A stretch of DNA of 47,191 bases from JALRAP01 sp046302815. Its GTDB lineage: Bacteria; Bacteroidota; Bacteroidia; AKYH767-A; OLB10. Below are positions 32,562 to 41,176 of this stretch, one piece after another. The stretch lies in NCBI GenBank assembly GCA_046302815.1, contig JBKCHO010000109.1, positions 1 to 47,191 on the forward strand, read 5' to 3'. The notes below the pieces were generated by a model that worked only from the letters and a program-made list of their open reading frames with translations, made no database searches and was not told the DNA's origin. The number at the start of each line of letters is the position of its first letter. Within the stretch, counting starts at the first letter, position 1. The position numbers and the translations under genes were made by a program.

Positions 32562-34094
32562 TTAAAATGGTGATTGATCATTGGAGCGCATGTCGTCATC
32601 CATGTCATTCATTCTCGATTTCCTGGTAACCCTTTCTGCATCTTGGTTTCTGGGAATGGGGCTCAGACTTTCATCCTTGAATTGATAGGAATCCAAGTCT
32701 TCGAATCTGGTCAGGTTACCGATGAATTTCAAGTTTACTGATTTCAGTGCGCCATTCCTATTCTTTGCTACATTGATCTCGGCCAATCCTTGTGTGGATT
32801 GTCCGTTTTCATCCTGATCGAGGTCGTAGTACTCAGGTCGGTAAATAAACATTACCATATCGGCATCCTGTTCGATGGCTCCGGATTCACGAAGGTCAGA
32901 AAGCTGGGGTCTTTTGCTACTGCCTCTGGTTTCTACGGCACGACTCAGCTGAGACAGGGCTAATATGGGGACGCTCAATTCCTTGGCTATAGCTTTCAAA
33001 GACCTCGAAATAGTGCTGATTTCTTGCTCCCTGTTTCCCACTTTGGAGTCGCCACCGGCAACCATCAGTTGTAGATAATCGATGATGATCATACACACCT
33101 TTTTTTCGGCAACGAGTCTTCTGCATTTTGCTCTGAGTTCGAATACGGATAGGGCAGGGGTGTCGTCAATGTATAAAGGTGCATCCAGTAAAGGCTTGAT
33201 TTTCGAGTTCAACTGCTCCCATTCATGGTTCTCCAACATACCTTTCCGGATTTTGTCGGATACGATTCCACTTTCGGCAGAGATAAGCCTGTTCACCAAT
33301 TGAATTGATGACATTTCCAGAGAGAAAAATGCAACCGGGTTCCCGAATTTTACTGCTGCGTTCCTAGCTAATGACAAAACGAATGCGGTTTTACCCATAC
33401 CCGGCCTTGCGGCGATAATCACTAGGTCTGATTTCTGCCAGCCCGAAGTAACACGGTCAAGTTCTGTAAAGCCACTGGGAACGCCAGTAATACCATCTTT
33501 TTGATTGGCTGCGACCTCTATTTCCTTCATCGCTTTAGTGACAAGCGAGGGCATGTCTTCGTAGTTCCTTCGGATGTTGCCTTCAGCAATTTCGAAAAGG
33601 TTCTTTTCTGCACGATCCAAAAGTTCTAGCACATCCATGTTGTCTTCGTAAGAATCACGAATGGTTTCTCCGGAGATTCGAATCAGTTCCCTTTGGATAT
33701 GTTTTTGTAAGATGATTCGGGCATGATATTCAATGTTCGCTGCAGATGCGATTCGACTGGTTAATTGTGAGATGTAATAAGCGCCTCCAACCAATTCCAA
33801 TTCTCCTTTCTTTTTAAGCGCATGTGTAACGGTTAGGATGTCGATTGGCTGAGCGGCGTTGAACAACTCATGTATGACAGCAAAAATGAGCCTGTGTGCT
33901 TCTTTATAAAAACATGCTGGCTTTAGGATGTCAACAACGGCGGAAAGGGCGTCTTTTTCCAGCATGAGAGCACCTAAAACTGCTTCCTCCAGATCAACAG
34001 CTTGAGGAGGGAGTTTTCCAGCCAATTGAATGGGAGGGGTATTGCTTAAGGTCTTAGAAGTGCTCTTCCTTTGAGAGCTTCCTTTGGTTTCCAT
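32562..34094 (-). CDS. dnaB: Replicative DNA helicase
   Basis: A 510-residue DnaB-type hexameric helicase. The N-terminal DnaG-interacting domain is at about 28-130 (LPPQAVDLEEAVLGALMLEKDAL). The RecA-like motor has Walker A AARPGMGKTAF (Lys235), VAFFSLEMS, CMIIIDYLQLM (Walker B) and LALSQLSRAVETRGSSKRPQLSDLRESGAIEQDADMV. The C-terminus is an extended polar tail. No intein is present. A TACATTTG box lies 16 bases before its ATG with a 12-base palindrome just upstream. Its stop is 4 bases from the start of the exported protein gene. Confidence 0.97.
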   Translation of the reverse strand: METKGSSQRKSTSKTLSNTPPIQLAGKLPPQAVDLEEAVLGALMLEKDALSAVVDILKPACFYKEAHRLIFAVIHELFNAAQPIDILTVTHALKKKGELELVGGAYYISQLTSRIASAANIEYHARIILQKHIQRELIRISGETIRDSYEDNMDVLELLDRAEKNLFEIAEGNIRRNYEDMPSLVTKAMKEIEVAANQKDGITGVPSGFTELDRVTSGWQKSDLVIIAARPGMGKTAFVLSLARNAAVKFGNPVAFFSLEMSSIQLVNRLISAESGIVSDKIRKGMLENHEWEQLNSKIKPLLDAPLYIDDTPALSVFELRAKCRRLVAEKKVCMIIIDYLQLMVAGGDSKVGNREQEISTISRSLKAIAKELSVPILALSQLSRAVETRGSSKRPQLSDLRESGAIEQDADMVMFIYRPEYYDLDQDENGQSTQGLAEINVAKNRNGALKSVNLKFIGNLTRFEDLDSYQFKDESLSPIPRNQDAERVTRKSRMNDMDDDMRSNDQSPF

Positions 34095-34110
34095 GATTTT
34101 CGATTGTATT

Positions 34111-34118
34111 CAAATGTA
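34111..34118 (-). promoter_or_regulatory. Candidate -7 box for dnaB
   Basis: TACATTTG on the reverse strand, 16 bases before the dnaB ATG. No TTG lies at the usual -33 distance; that place is taken by the palindrome at 34127-34138. Confidence 0.45.
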
Positions 34119-34126
34119 AAAAAGCG

Positions 34127-34138
34127 CGGCTTAAGCCG
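34127..34138. promoter_or_regulatory. 12-base palindrome CGGCTTAAGCCG upstream of dnaB
   Basis: A perfect palindrome. On the reverse strand it follows accA and is itself followed by CGC and six T, so it could be a weak accA terminator (CGGC stem, TTAA loop). It also covers the -33 area of dnaB and could be an operator. Confidence 0.35.
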
Positions 34139-34198
34139 AAAGGGGTGTGTGTAACTTTTAAGAGGCTGTAATGAAGAGAGTAAGGACCTATTCGGACA

Positions 34199-35155
34199 TC
34201 AGGCCTCTTCAATCACTCCCATAGCGCAGAATTTGGCAATTCGTTTATGGATTCGATCTTGAGGGCTCATAGATGAAAGATCATGAAGTGATTTGATGAT
34301 CTCCTTTTTGACCGTATCAAACATGCTAGATGGGTCGGCATGGGCACCACCCAATGGTTCTTTCACTATCCCATCAACCAAGCCTAATCCCGACATGTCA
34401 TCGGCGGTGAGTTTTAGGGCCTCGGCCGCCTTCTCTTTGTTGTCCCAATTCCTCCAAAGGATGGAAGAGCAAGACTCGGGCGATATGACCGAATACCAAG
34501 TGTTTTCAAGCATTAGAACCTTGTCGCCGATTCCAATTCCAAGTGCGCCACCAGATGCTCCCTCTCCGATGATGATACATATTACGGGAACTTTGAGTAC
34601 CGACATTTCATACAGGTTTCTTGCTATGGCTTCTCCTTGTCCCCGCTCTTCTGCTTCCAGTCCTGGAAAGGCACCTGGAGTATCGATGAAGGTCACGATG
34701 GGTTTGCCGAACTTCTCTGCAAGCTTCATCAATCGCAATGCCTTGCGGTAACCCTCAGGATTTGGCATGCCAAAGTTTCGATATTGGCGCATCTTTGTAT
34801 TGCTCCCTTTTTGTTGACCAATGAACATAACAGAGTGCCCATCCAACAAACCAAATCCGCCTACCATGGCTTTGTCATCCTTCACACCTCTGTCGCCATG
34901 AAATTCCATGAAAGTCCCCTCGCTTATCGATTGAATATAATCCAGAGCATATGGTCTGTCAGGATGCCTTGAAAGTTGAACTCGCTGCCAGGGAGTGAGT
35001 CCAGAATATATTTTTTTCCGCGCCTCTTGGATTTTCTTTTCGATTTCTGAGATTAGGCTCTTTACATCCACCTTCCCCTTTTGCTCCAATTGACGGGCCT
35101 TTTGTAGCTGATCGTTAAGCTCTTCAAGAGGTTTTTCAAAGTCTAAATAAGCCAT
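34199..35155 (-). CDS. accA: Acetyl-CoA carboxylase carboxyltransferase subunit alpha
   Basis: A 318-residue AccA, which with AccD transfers carboxyl from biotin to acetyl-CoA in the first step of fatty-acid synthesis. It opens MAYLDFEKPLEELNDQLQKA and shows LTPWQRVQLSRHPDRPYALDYI, FMEFHGDRGVKDDKAMVGG, TFIDTPGAFPGLEAEERGQGEAIA and the oxyanion-rich IIGEGASGGALGIGIGDKVLMLENTWYSVISPESC. The ATG at 35155 matches the family; an upstream open frame to 35275 would overlap ispE's upstream region. The gene faces away from ispE. Confidence 0.97.
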   Translation of the reverse strand: MAYLDFEKPLEELNDQLQKARQLEQKGKVDVKSLISEIEKKIQEARKKIYSGLTPWQRVQLSRHPDRPYALDYIQSISEGTFMEFHGDRGVKDDKAMVGGFGLLDGHSVMFIGQQKGSNTKMRQYRNFGMPNPEGYRKALRLMKLAEKFGKPIVTFIDTPGAFPGLEAEERGQGEAIARNLYEMSVLKVPVICIIIGEGASGGALGIGIGDKVLMLENTWYSVISPESCSSILWRNWDNKEKAAEALKLTADDMSGLGLVDGIVKEPLGGAHADPSSMFDTVKKEIIKSLHDLSSMSPQDRIHKRIAKFCAMGVIEEA

Positions 35156-35178
35156 GTTTTTTGAGCTTTTTACAGATA

Positions 35179-35186
35179 CAAATATA
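35179..35186 (-). promoter_or_regulatory. Candidate -7 box for accA
   Basis: TATATTTG on the reverse strand, 23 bases before the accA ATG. No TTG with good spacing is seen. Confidence 0.45.
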
Positions 35187-35259
35187 ATGAATGCCTTCCC
35201 ACGATAAACCCTTTTTAGATCCTTTTGATTATTTAACTTCGCTCCATAACCAATTGTGG

Positions 35260-36114
35260 ATGATCTGTTTCCCAAACGCCAAGATCAACTTGGGCCTCAG
35301 GGTGCTTCGTAAACGCTCAGATGGGTATCACGACATTGAGAGCATCTTTTTTCCTATACCGCTTTCTGATATTTTGGAAATAGTGGAATCGGATGCTGAT
35401 ACTGGTTGCATGATTGAGTTTTCGAGCGGGCGATCCGCACATTATTCTCATTCTGGTTTAGGGTTTGTAGGCGATCCAATGGATGACTTGATAGTGAAAG
35501 CTTGTGAGCTATACGATCGCCAAATTGGCATCCCATTCCATATACATATTCACATACACAAATTGATTCCTAGCGGCGCTGGACTAGGAGGTGGATCTTC
35601 TGATGCGGCCCATACGCTTTTGCTTTTGGATCGATTGAACAACCATAAGGCAGGTTCAGATGAGCTGCTGAAGATGTCATCCAATCTTGGAAGTGATTGC
35701 CCATTTTTCTTGTTGAACGAACCATGCCTTGGTTTAGGTAGGGGAGAGCAGCTCAGTAAAGTTGATTTTTCGCTGAAGGGTTTTTGGCTGCTGTTGGTTA
35801 AACCCTCTTTCGGTGTTTCTACTGCAGAGGCGTACTCAGGTGTTATTCCAAACGAACGATTGAACGAGTCTTCATTGGTAGGACTTTTAAACGCGACACA
35901 ATCGAATTGGAAGCAATCGCTTGTCAACGATTTTGAATCCGGTGTATTTTCGAAACACGGGGAATTAAGCGATATCAAATCAAAACTTTACCAATTGGGT
36001 GCCGTCTATGCATCTATGAGTGGTAGCGGATCAACCATGTTTGGTATCTTCGAAAAAGTGCCTGTTTACAGCGGTTGTTTCGATGATTGTTTTACATTTT
36101 GTTCCGAGCTTTGA
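35260..36114 (+). CDS. ispE: 4-diphosphocytidyl-2-C-methyl-D-erythritol kinase
   Basis: A 284-residue GHMP kinase of the non-mevalonate isoprenoid pathway. It opens MICFPNAKINLGLRVLRKRSDGYHDIESIFFPIPLSD, the standard IspE start with catalytic-site Lys8, and has the GHMP ATP-binding loop IPSGAGLGGGSSDAAHTLLLLD, LGSDCPFFL, and the C-terminal ASMSGSGSTMFGIFE. The ATG at 35260 was chosen because the open frame upstream has no family similarity. The next gene begins ten bases after its stop, so they are probably co-transcribed. Confidence 0.95.
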   Translation: MICFPNAKINLGLRVLRKRSDGYHDIESIFFPIPLSDILEIVESDADTGCMIEFSSGRSAHYSHSGLGFVGDPMDDLIVKACELYDRQIGIPFHIHIHIHKLIPSGAGLGGGSSDAAHTLLLLDRLNNHKAGSDELLKMSSNLGSDCPFFLLNEPCLGLGRGEQLSKVDFSLKGFWLLLVKPSFGVSTAEAYSGVIPNERLNESSLVGLLNATQSNWKQSLVNDFESGVFSKHGELSDIKSKLYQLGAVYASMSGSGSTMFGIFEKVPVYSGCFDDCFTFCSEL

Positions 36115-36124
36115 TAAATAGTCA

Positions 36125-38248
36125 ATGAACCTTAAAAAGCCATTTAAAAAAGCTTTCACTTTGTTGATCTTGTTTCAGGGTCCATTGTTTGTGACCCCGA
36201 TCGACAAGGGACTGGATGCTATCGCTCGAAAGGAGTTCTCATTGGCCGTACCCCAATTGGAAAAAGCAAAGAAAACTATGCCCGCATTGGCATACTACGG
36301 GATGGCGCAGATTTTTTCCATCAGGGAGTCTGGATATTATAATTTGGATTCAGCCTATTTCTCAGCCAATCGTTCGCTTTCTTCTTGGGATGCAATGTCT
36401 AAACGGGAGCATTCACTGATGGTAAAAAGAGGTATTTTGAAATCAGATGTATACGAACTGGTCACTAAAATTGAGAACCTCGCTTTCGATTCTGCAAAGT
36501 CGGAGGCTACGGTTACGGCGTTTGAATCTTATATGAATCGTTTTCCCGCCAATGGGAATATGCAATCGGCAATTCATCTTCGCGATAGCGTGGCCTTTTA
36601 TGATGCCGAAAAGGATTCGTCTGCGGCATCTTATTTGGCTTATATGAACAGGTATCCTGCTTCTGAATACTATGGATTATCTAAAAACAAATACCATCGT
36701 CTCATTTATGAGGAGTCGGTGGATCCTTCTAATGTTAAGACCTACGAAGTGTTTGTCAGAAGTTTTCCTGCCAACCCGCATGTCGATGAAGCTTGGCAGT
36801 TTATTTTCCAGCATCTCACCAGAAATGTCGTGGATCCTGATGTATACCATGATTTCATTACCAAGTATCCAACAAGCCCCTTGGTTGGAGAGTCTTGGTT
36901 TCGTTTAAGAGAATCCTTTTTTCTATTATATCCAGATTTGACGCTTTCCGATTTTAACAAACGGTATCCTGGATTTCCTGAAATTGTCGATAATGATCCC
37001 GGCCTTTTCGGTGGAGAAATGGTGTTGCTGCCTTTCCAATCTGGCGGTAAGTGGGGGTATATGGATTCCATTGGATCGGTGGTCGTAAAGCCACTTTATT
37101 TCAAGGCGTCAACCTTCACTAATGGAATGGCTTTGGTTGGCAATAATGGCAAATTTGGTTTTGTAAATAAGTCTGGAGAGGAAGTGATTCCGGTTTATTT
37201 TGATAATGCAACCGCTTTTCAAAACGGATTTGCAACTGTAGCTGAAAACGGAATGTTCGGGGTTATAGATCGTCGCGGAAAAACAGTTTTGCCCTTCGGT
37301 TTCGATTCTATTCATTATTCCCATGGGTATGTTTTCATTGGTTGGCGAAACGGCAATTGTCAATTCTTCGGCAGGGATGGTCAAACTCTTGCAAGCGACG
37401 CTTTTGAAGCTTGTGGTATGAGCCATGTAGGATTCGCTTATGGTATAAAAGGTACATCTAGGAAATTCATCAATTTGAACGGAACTTTGAACTTTAAATC
37501 AGAGTTAAGGGATTTGAAAAACATATCATCGAACAGGTTTGCTGTGAAATTTGATGCTGGTTTTGCCTTGTCCGACATCAATGGAAATTTGCTCACCAAA
37601 GAGGTCTTTGATCAAATAGGTGCTTTTAGTTATGGATTAGCTCCTGCATCTATAGATGGCAAGTTCGGTTATTTGGATTCAATGGGACGAACAAGAATTC
37701 CCTTGATATATGAGGTTCGTGAAGGGTTTCCCGAAAATGCGGTTTTCAAAAATGGTTTGGCGGTGGTCGGGTTTACAGAGAGGGTCGGAGTTTCAACAAG
37801 TAATGGCGATCTGATTTTGACGGACGCATTTGATATTTTAGAGATCCTTGAGGATAGCTTGGTAGCCGCCTTTGAGGGTGATGAATGCATCTTGTTGAAT
37901 CCTTTTACGGAGAAAAGGCTGACTAAGATCAGCATCGATTCTGTTGGTCCAATAAAGAATGGAATATTGGTATTTAAATCTGGTGGTTCTTGGGGGTTGA
38001 TGGGCTCCAAGGGGAATGTGATTTTGGAACCAGAGTATGAATCCATTCTGTTTGCTTCCAATGGTGTGTTTGTGGTCAAGGAGTCTGGTCGATATGGATT
38101 AGTTGATATCAACGGCGTTGTATTGTTAGATCCCATTTATGACCAATTCCATGTTGAAAACAATCGTTTTCTTGGTATGGATTTTTCTGGCAAGATCGAA
38201 TGGTTCGATACCTTTGAGCTTAAAATTTTGCAGCCTGTTTATAAATGA
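36125..38248 (+). CDS. WG-repeat protein with N-terminal TPR-like region
   Basis: A 707-residue protein. A signal-like hydrophobic start (KKAFTLLILFQGPLFVTP) is followed by a helical, TPR/Sel1-like region to about 290 in which short units containing YMNRFPANG, YMNRYPASEYYG, FVRSFPANPHV and FITKYPTSPLVGESW recur. About ten WG (KWG)-type beta repeats then run to the end: GGKWGYMDSIGSVVVKPLYF, NGKFGFVNKSGEEVIPVYFD, NGMFGVIDRRGKTVLPFGFD, DGKFGYLDSMGRTRIPLIYE, GGSWGLMGSKGNVILEPEYE, SGRYGLVDINGVVLLDPIYD. WG repeats are thought to mediate protein or ligand contacts. Its stop overlaps the next ATG (ATGA). Function unknown; probably extracytoplasmic. Confidence 0.82.
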   Translation: MNLKKPFKKAFTLLILFQGPLFVTPIDKGLDAIARKEFSLAVPQLEKAKKTMPALAYYGMAQIFSIRESGYYNLDSAYFSANRSLSSWDAMSKREHSLMVKRGILKSDVYELVTKIENLAFDSAKSEATVTAFESYMNRFPANGNMQSAIHLRDSVAFYDAEKDSSAASYLAYMNRYPASEYYGLSKNKYHRLIYEESVDPSNVKTYEVFVRSFPANPHVDEAWQFIFQHLTRNVVDPDVYHDFITKYPTSPLVGESWFRLRESFFLLYPDLTLSDFNKRYPGFPEIVDNDPGLFGGEMVLLPFQSGGKWGYMDSIGSVVVKPLYFKASTFTNGMALVGNNGKFGFVNKSGEEVIPVYFDNATAFQNGFATVAENGMFGVIDRRGKTVLPFGFDSIHYSHGYVFIGWRNGNCQFFGRDGQTLASDAFEACGMSHVGFAYGIKGTSRKFINLNGTLNFKSELRDLKNISSNRFAVKFDAGFALSDINGNLLTKEVFDQIGAFSYGLAPASIDGKFGYLDSMGRTRIPLIYEVREGFPENAVFKNGLAVVGFTERVGVSTSNGDLILTDAFDILEILEDSLVAAFEGDECILLNPFTEKRLTKISIDSVGPIKNGILVFKSGGSWGLMGSKGNVILEPEYESILFASNGVFVVKESGRYGLVDINGVVLLDPIYDQFHVENNRFLGMDFSGKIEWFDTFELKILQPVYK

Positions 38249-39648
38249 AGCAGTACAATAAGGTAGATGAGTCCTTCCTCCAATCTTTAGTCGGTATCTG
38301 TGGCAAGGATTTTGTGCATATCAATTCTGATGTACTTGCTGATCACTCTCACGACTATACAGAGGATCTTCGTTTTATTCCAGAAGTTGTAGTAGCTCCT
38401 GAAAATGAGGGTCAGATTTGCGAAATTGTCCGACTCTGTAATGACAGATCGGTTCCTATTACTCCCCGTGGAGCTGGAACAGGTTTGAGTGGGGGAGCTC
38501 TTCCGATTTATGGTGGGGTTGTTTTGTCAACTCGAAGGCTAAATAGGATACTTGACATTGATGTTCGAAACTTACAAGCCACCGTGGAACCAGGCGTTAT
38601 CAACCAGGTTTTCAAAGATGCAGTGGCTGAGGTTGGATTATTCTATCCCCCTGATCCAGCAAGCAGGGGCTCTTGTTTTCTTGGCGGAAACCTGGCCGAG
38701 TGTGCAGGTGGACCTGCTGCTGTGAAATATGGGGTTACCAAAGATTATGTCCTCAATGTAAGGGTGGTTTTGCCAACCGGAGAGGCCATATGGACTGGAG
38801 CCAATGTTTTGAAGAATTCCACCGGATACAATCTCACGCAGTTGATTGTTGGAAGTGAAGGCACACTTGGCATCATTACAAAAATCGTTTTTAAACTTAT
38901 TCCTAGGCCTGCACATGATTTATTGATGCTGGTGCCATTTCGTTCTGCAGAAAAAGCCTGCGAAGCTGTTTCAGCTGTATTCAGATCGGGTATTACTCCA
39001 TCCGCTATGGAATTTATGGAGCGCGATGCAATAGATTTCGTATTAAAGTATGTTGATGTTGCCCTAAGCGTGGCCGATGATGTAAAAGCACATCTTTTAA
39101 TTGCAGTTGATGGAAATGATTTGGATGGATTGTTCAAGGATTGCGAGCGCATAACAGAGGTGATGGAGTCTCATGATGCTATTGAGGTGCTTTTTGCCGA
39201 CACTGACAAGCAGAAGTCGGACCTTTGGAGGATGAGACGAGCTGTAGGCGAGGCAGTCAAGTCGCATTCTATTTACAAGGAAGAAGATACTGTAGTGCCA
39301 AGAGCTGAATTGCCAGCACTGTTATCCGGAGTCAAGGAAATCGGTCGTCGTTATGGATTCAAGTCCGTCTGTTATGGACATGCCGGTGATGGTAATCTAC
39401 ATGTTAACATCATTAAAGACAACTTAAGCGACACGGATTGGGATCAGAAGGTACCTTTGGGAATTCGTGAGATATTTCAACTGTGTGTCAAATTGGGCGG
39501 CACCATTTCCGGCGAACATGGTATCGGCCTGGTGCAGAAAAATTATATGGATATCGCATTCAACCAGGTCCAGTTGGATTTGCAAAAAGGCATCAAGCGG
39601 CTTTTCGACCCTAACATGATTCTCAACCCCGGTAAAATGTTTCCATAA
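38245..39648 (+). CDS. FAD-linked oxidase, glycolate oxidase GlcD-like
   Basis: A 467-residue flavoprotein of the vanillyl-alcohol-oxidase fold, GlcD/D-lactate dehydrogenase type. The FAD-binding domain (about 40-220) contains VPITPRGAGTGLSGGALPIYGGVVLST, VEPGVINQVFKDAV, FYPPDPASRGSCFLGGNLAECAGGPAAVKYGVTKDYVL and TGYNLTQLIVGSEGTLGIIT. The C-terminal oxidase domain has YGHAGDGNLHVNI and the substrate-site GTISGEHGIGLVQKNYM. Partner subunits GlcE and GlcF are absent here, so it may act alone like the single-chain 2-hydroxyacid dehydrogenases. It is translationally coupled to the WG-repeat gene. Confidence 0.92.
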   Translation: MKQYNKVDESFLQSLVGICGKDFVHINSDVLADHSHDYTEDLRFIPEVVVAPENEGQICEIVRLCNDRSVPITPRGAGTGLSGGALPIYGGVVLSTRRLNRILDIDVRNLQATVEPGVINQVFKDAVAEVGLFYPPDPASRGSCFLGGNLAECAGGPAAVKYGVTKDYVLNVRVVLPTGEAIWTGANVLKNSTGYNLTQLIVGSEGTLGIITKIVFKLIPRPAHDLLMLVPFRSAEKACEAVSAVFRSGITPSAMEFMERDAIDFVLKYVDVALSVADDVKAHLLIAVDGNDLDGLFKDCERITEVMESHDAIEVLFADTDKQKSDLWRMRRAVGEAVKSHSIYKEEDTVVPRAELPALLSGVKEIGRRYGFKSVCYGHAGDGNLHVNIIKDNLSDTDWDQKVPLGIREIFQLCVKLGGTISGEHGIGLVQKNYMDIAFNQVQLDLQKGIKRLFDPNMILNPGKMFP

Positions 39649-39710
39649 TCGTTTTGAGTATTGCAATATTATATTCAACCTATTCGTTTTATTTTAAAGC
39701 ACTTTTTATT

Positions 39711-41174
39711 TTGAAATCACATACATTCCGAATATTTTCTAGGTCTACTTTATCTTTCGTTTTTGGATGCTTCATGCTGCTTCCAGGTTTGACTTTTTCC
39801 CAAGAGATGACTGGGATCAGCCACTCTAATTTTTCGGGAAATATGGGTATGAATTACAATCCATCGCTATTCGTGGGCTCACCATACTTGTATGAGTGGA
39901 ATTTGCTTTCCGTAGATGTATTTATCGACAACAATTATTTGTTTCGAAAAAGGCTTTCCACTCGTTTCGAGGATGTAGATAATTCAGATGGTAGTAATGA
40001 CAGTCAATTTGGAAATTACACCGATGTATCCAAGATGAATGCCTATTCAAGCGTGCTTTTAAGAGGGCCATCTTATCTTCGAAACGGCTCTAGATTCTCT
40101 TGGGGGGTACATACTGCTCTTCGTTCAGCAACTAGTATTACAGGTGCCCCATCGCATCTCGTAAAATTTATAAAGGAAGGATTCGATTATGTTCCGCAGC
40201 AGGATTTGGTTTATGAATCTGAAGGATTTCGTACAGCTTCAATAATTTGGGGCGAATTAGGTGGTACTTATGGAAAAAAGATTTATGAGGTTAGAGAGAA
40301 GCGGTTTCTAGCAGCTGCTGTCACTGCTAAGTTTCTGATGGGTTTCGATGCCGCATTCATTGATTTTGACAATTTGAGATATGAGGTACAAACTCCAGGG
40401 GATTCTATTAATCTGGATGTGCAATCGGTTTCAGGTACTTATGGTCATTCTTTTAACGATTCTGAACAGACTCTGAAAAATCCTTTTAGACCTCGGGGTT
40501 TTGGAGTTGGTTTTGATGTTGGAATGACATATTATCACAAACCCAGACATGGCGCTGGAGACTGTAACAAGTCTGCCGAAAATCTTAAAAAGTATGATTT
40601 CCGAATAGGGTTCTCAGCTATTGACATCGGCTTTATCAAGTTCGGCAAGCAAGCAGAGACATTTGCATTTTCAGCTGACAGTTTGTTTTGGCCTAATGTA
40701 AATGATGCTCAGCTGAATTCCGTGGATGAGTTTGATGGAACGGTAAGTCAGTACGCCTTTTTTACACCGACTGGCTCCTTGGATGAAGATCGTATGGATA
40801 TGTGGCTTCCGTCGGCCTTGGCTTTTGATTTTGACTATTGTGTAGCGCCGAGGTTCTATGCCAACTTATCCACTGTATTTGGTATACCTCTTTCACCGAA
40901 TGCGGTCGTTCGGTCCTCGTTGATAGCGATCACTCCTCGTTACGAGACCCGAAGATTTGAGGCATCCATGCCGTTGGTGATACACGAATTTAAAGAGCCT
41001 CACCTTGGTTTGGCATTTCGTTATAAATGGTTTGTGCTAGGCACCGATCGATTAGGTGCATTTACGGGGATTTGGGACAATACAGGATATGACCTTTTTT
41101 TCGGAATCATTTTCAATGTTTGCGAAAAAGGAGGTAAAAGATCCCCAACTTGTCCAGCCTACTCCTTACGCTAA
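39711..41174 (+). CDS. DUF5723-type outer-membrane-like protein
   Basis: A 487-residue protein resembling the Bacteroidota DUF5723 group. After a signal peptide comes SNFSGNMGMNYNPSLFVGSPYLYEWNLLSVDVFIDNNYLF, then many alternating aromatic/polar strands and GRKG-like turns consistent with a beta-barrel (FGVGFDVGMTYYHKP, YDFRIGFSAIDIGFIKFG, GLAFRYKWFVLGTDRLGAFTG). There is no ATG near the signal sequence. TTG at 39711 gives a basic n-region (MKSHTFRIFSRSTLSFVFG) and cleavage near LTFS-Q, and is preferred over an in-frame TTG at 39654. Ligand and role are unknown. The stop is two bases from the convergent dehydrogenase stop. Confidence 0.75.
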   Translation: MKSHTFRIFSRSTLSFVFGCFMLLPGLTFSQEMTGISHSNFSGNMGMNYNPSLFVGSPYLYEWNLLSVDVFIDNNYLFRKRLSTRFEDVDNSDGSNDSQFGNYTDVSKMNAYSSVLLRGPSYLRNGSRFSWGVHTALRSATSITGAPSHLVKFIKEGFDYVPQQDLVYESEGFRTASIIWGELGGTYGKKIYEVREKRFLAAAVTAKFLMGFDAAFIDFDNLRYEVQTPGDSINLDVQSVSGTYGHSFNDSEQTLKNPFRPRGFGVGFDVGMTYYHKPRHGAGDCNKSAENLKKYDFRIGFSAIDIGFIKFGKQAETFAFSADSLFWPNVNDAQLNSVDEFDGTVSQYAFFTPTGSLDEDRMDMWLPSALAFDFDYCVAPRFYANLSTVFGIPLSPNAVVRSSLIAITPRYETRRFEASMPLVIHEFKEPHLGLAFRYKWFVLGTDRLGAFTGIWDNTGYDLFFGIIFNVCEKGGKRSPTCPAYSLR

Positions 41175-41176
41175 TT

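Noticed and set aside
34293..34751. 152-residue forward open frame inside accA
   Set aside because: It lies wholly antisense to accA and its sequence mirrors the accA codons. No independent support.
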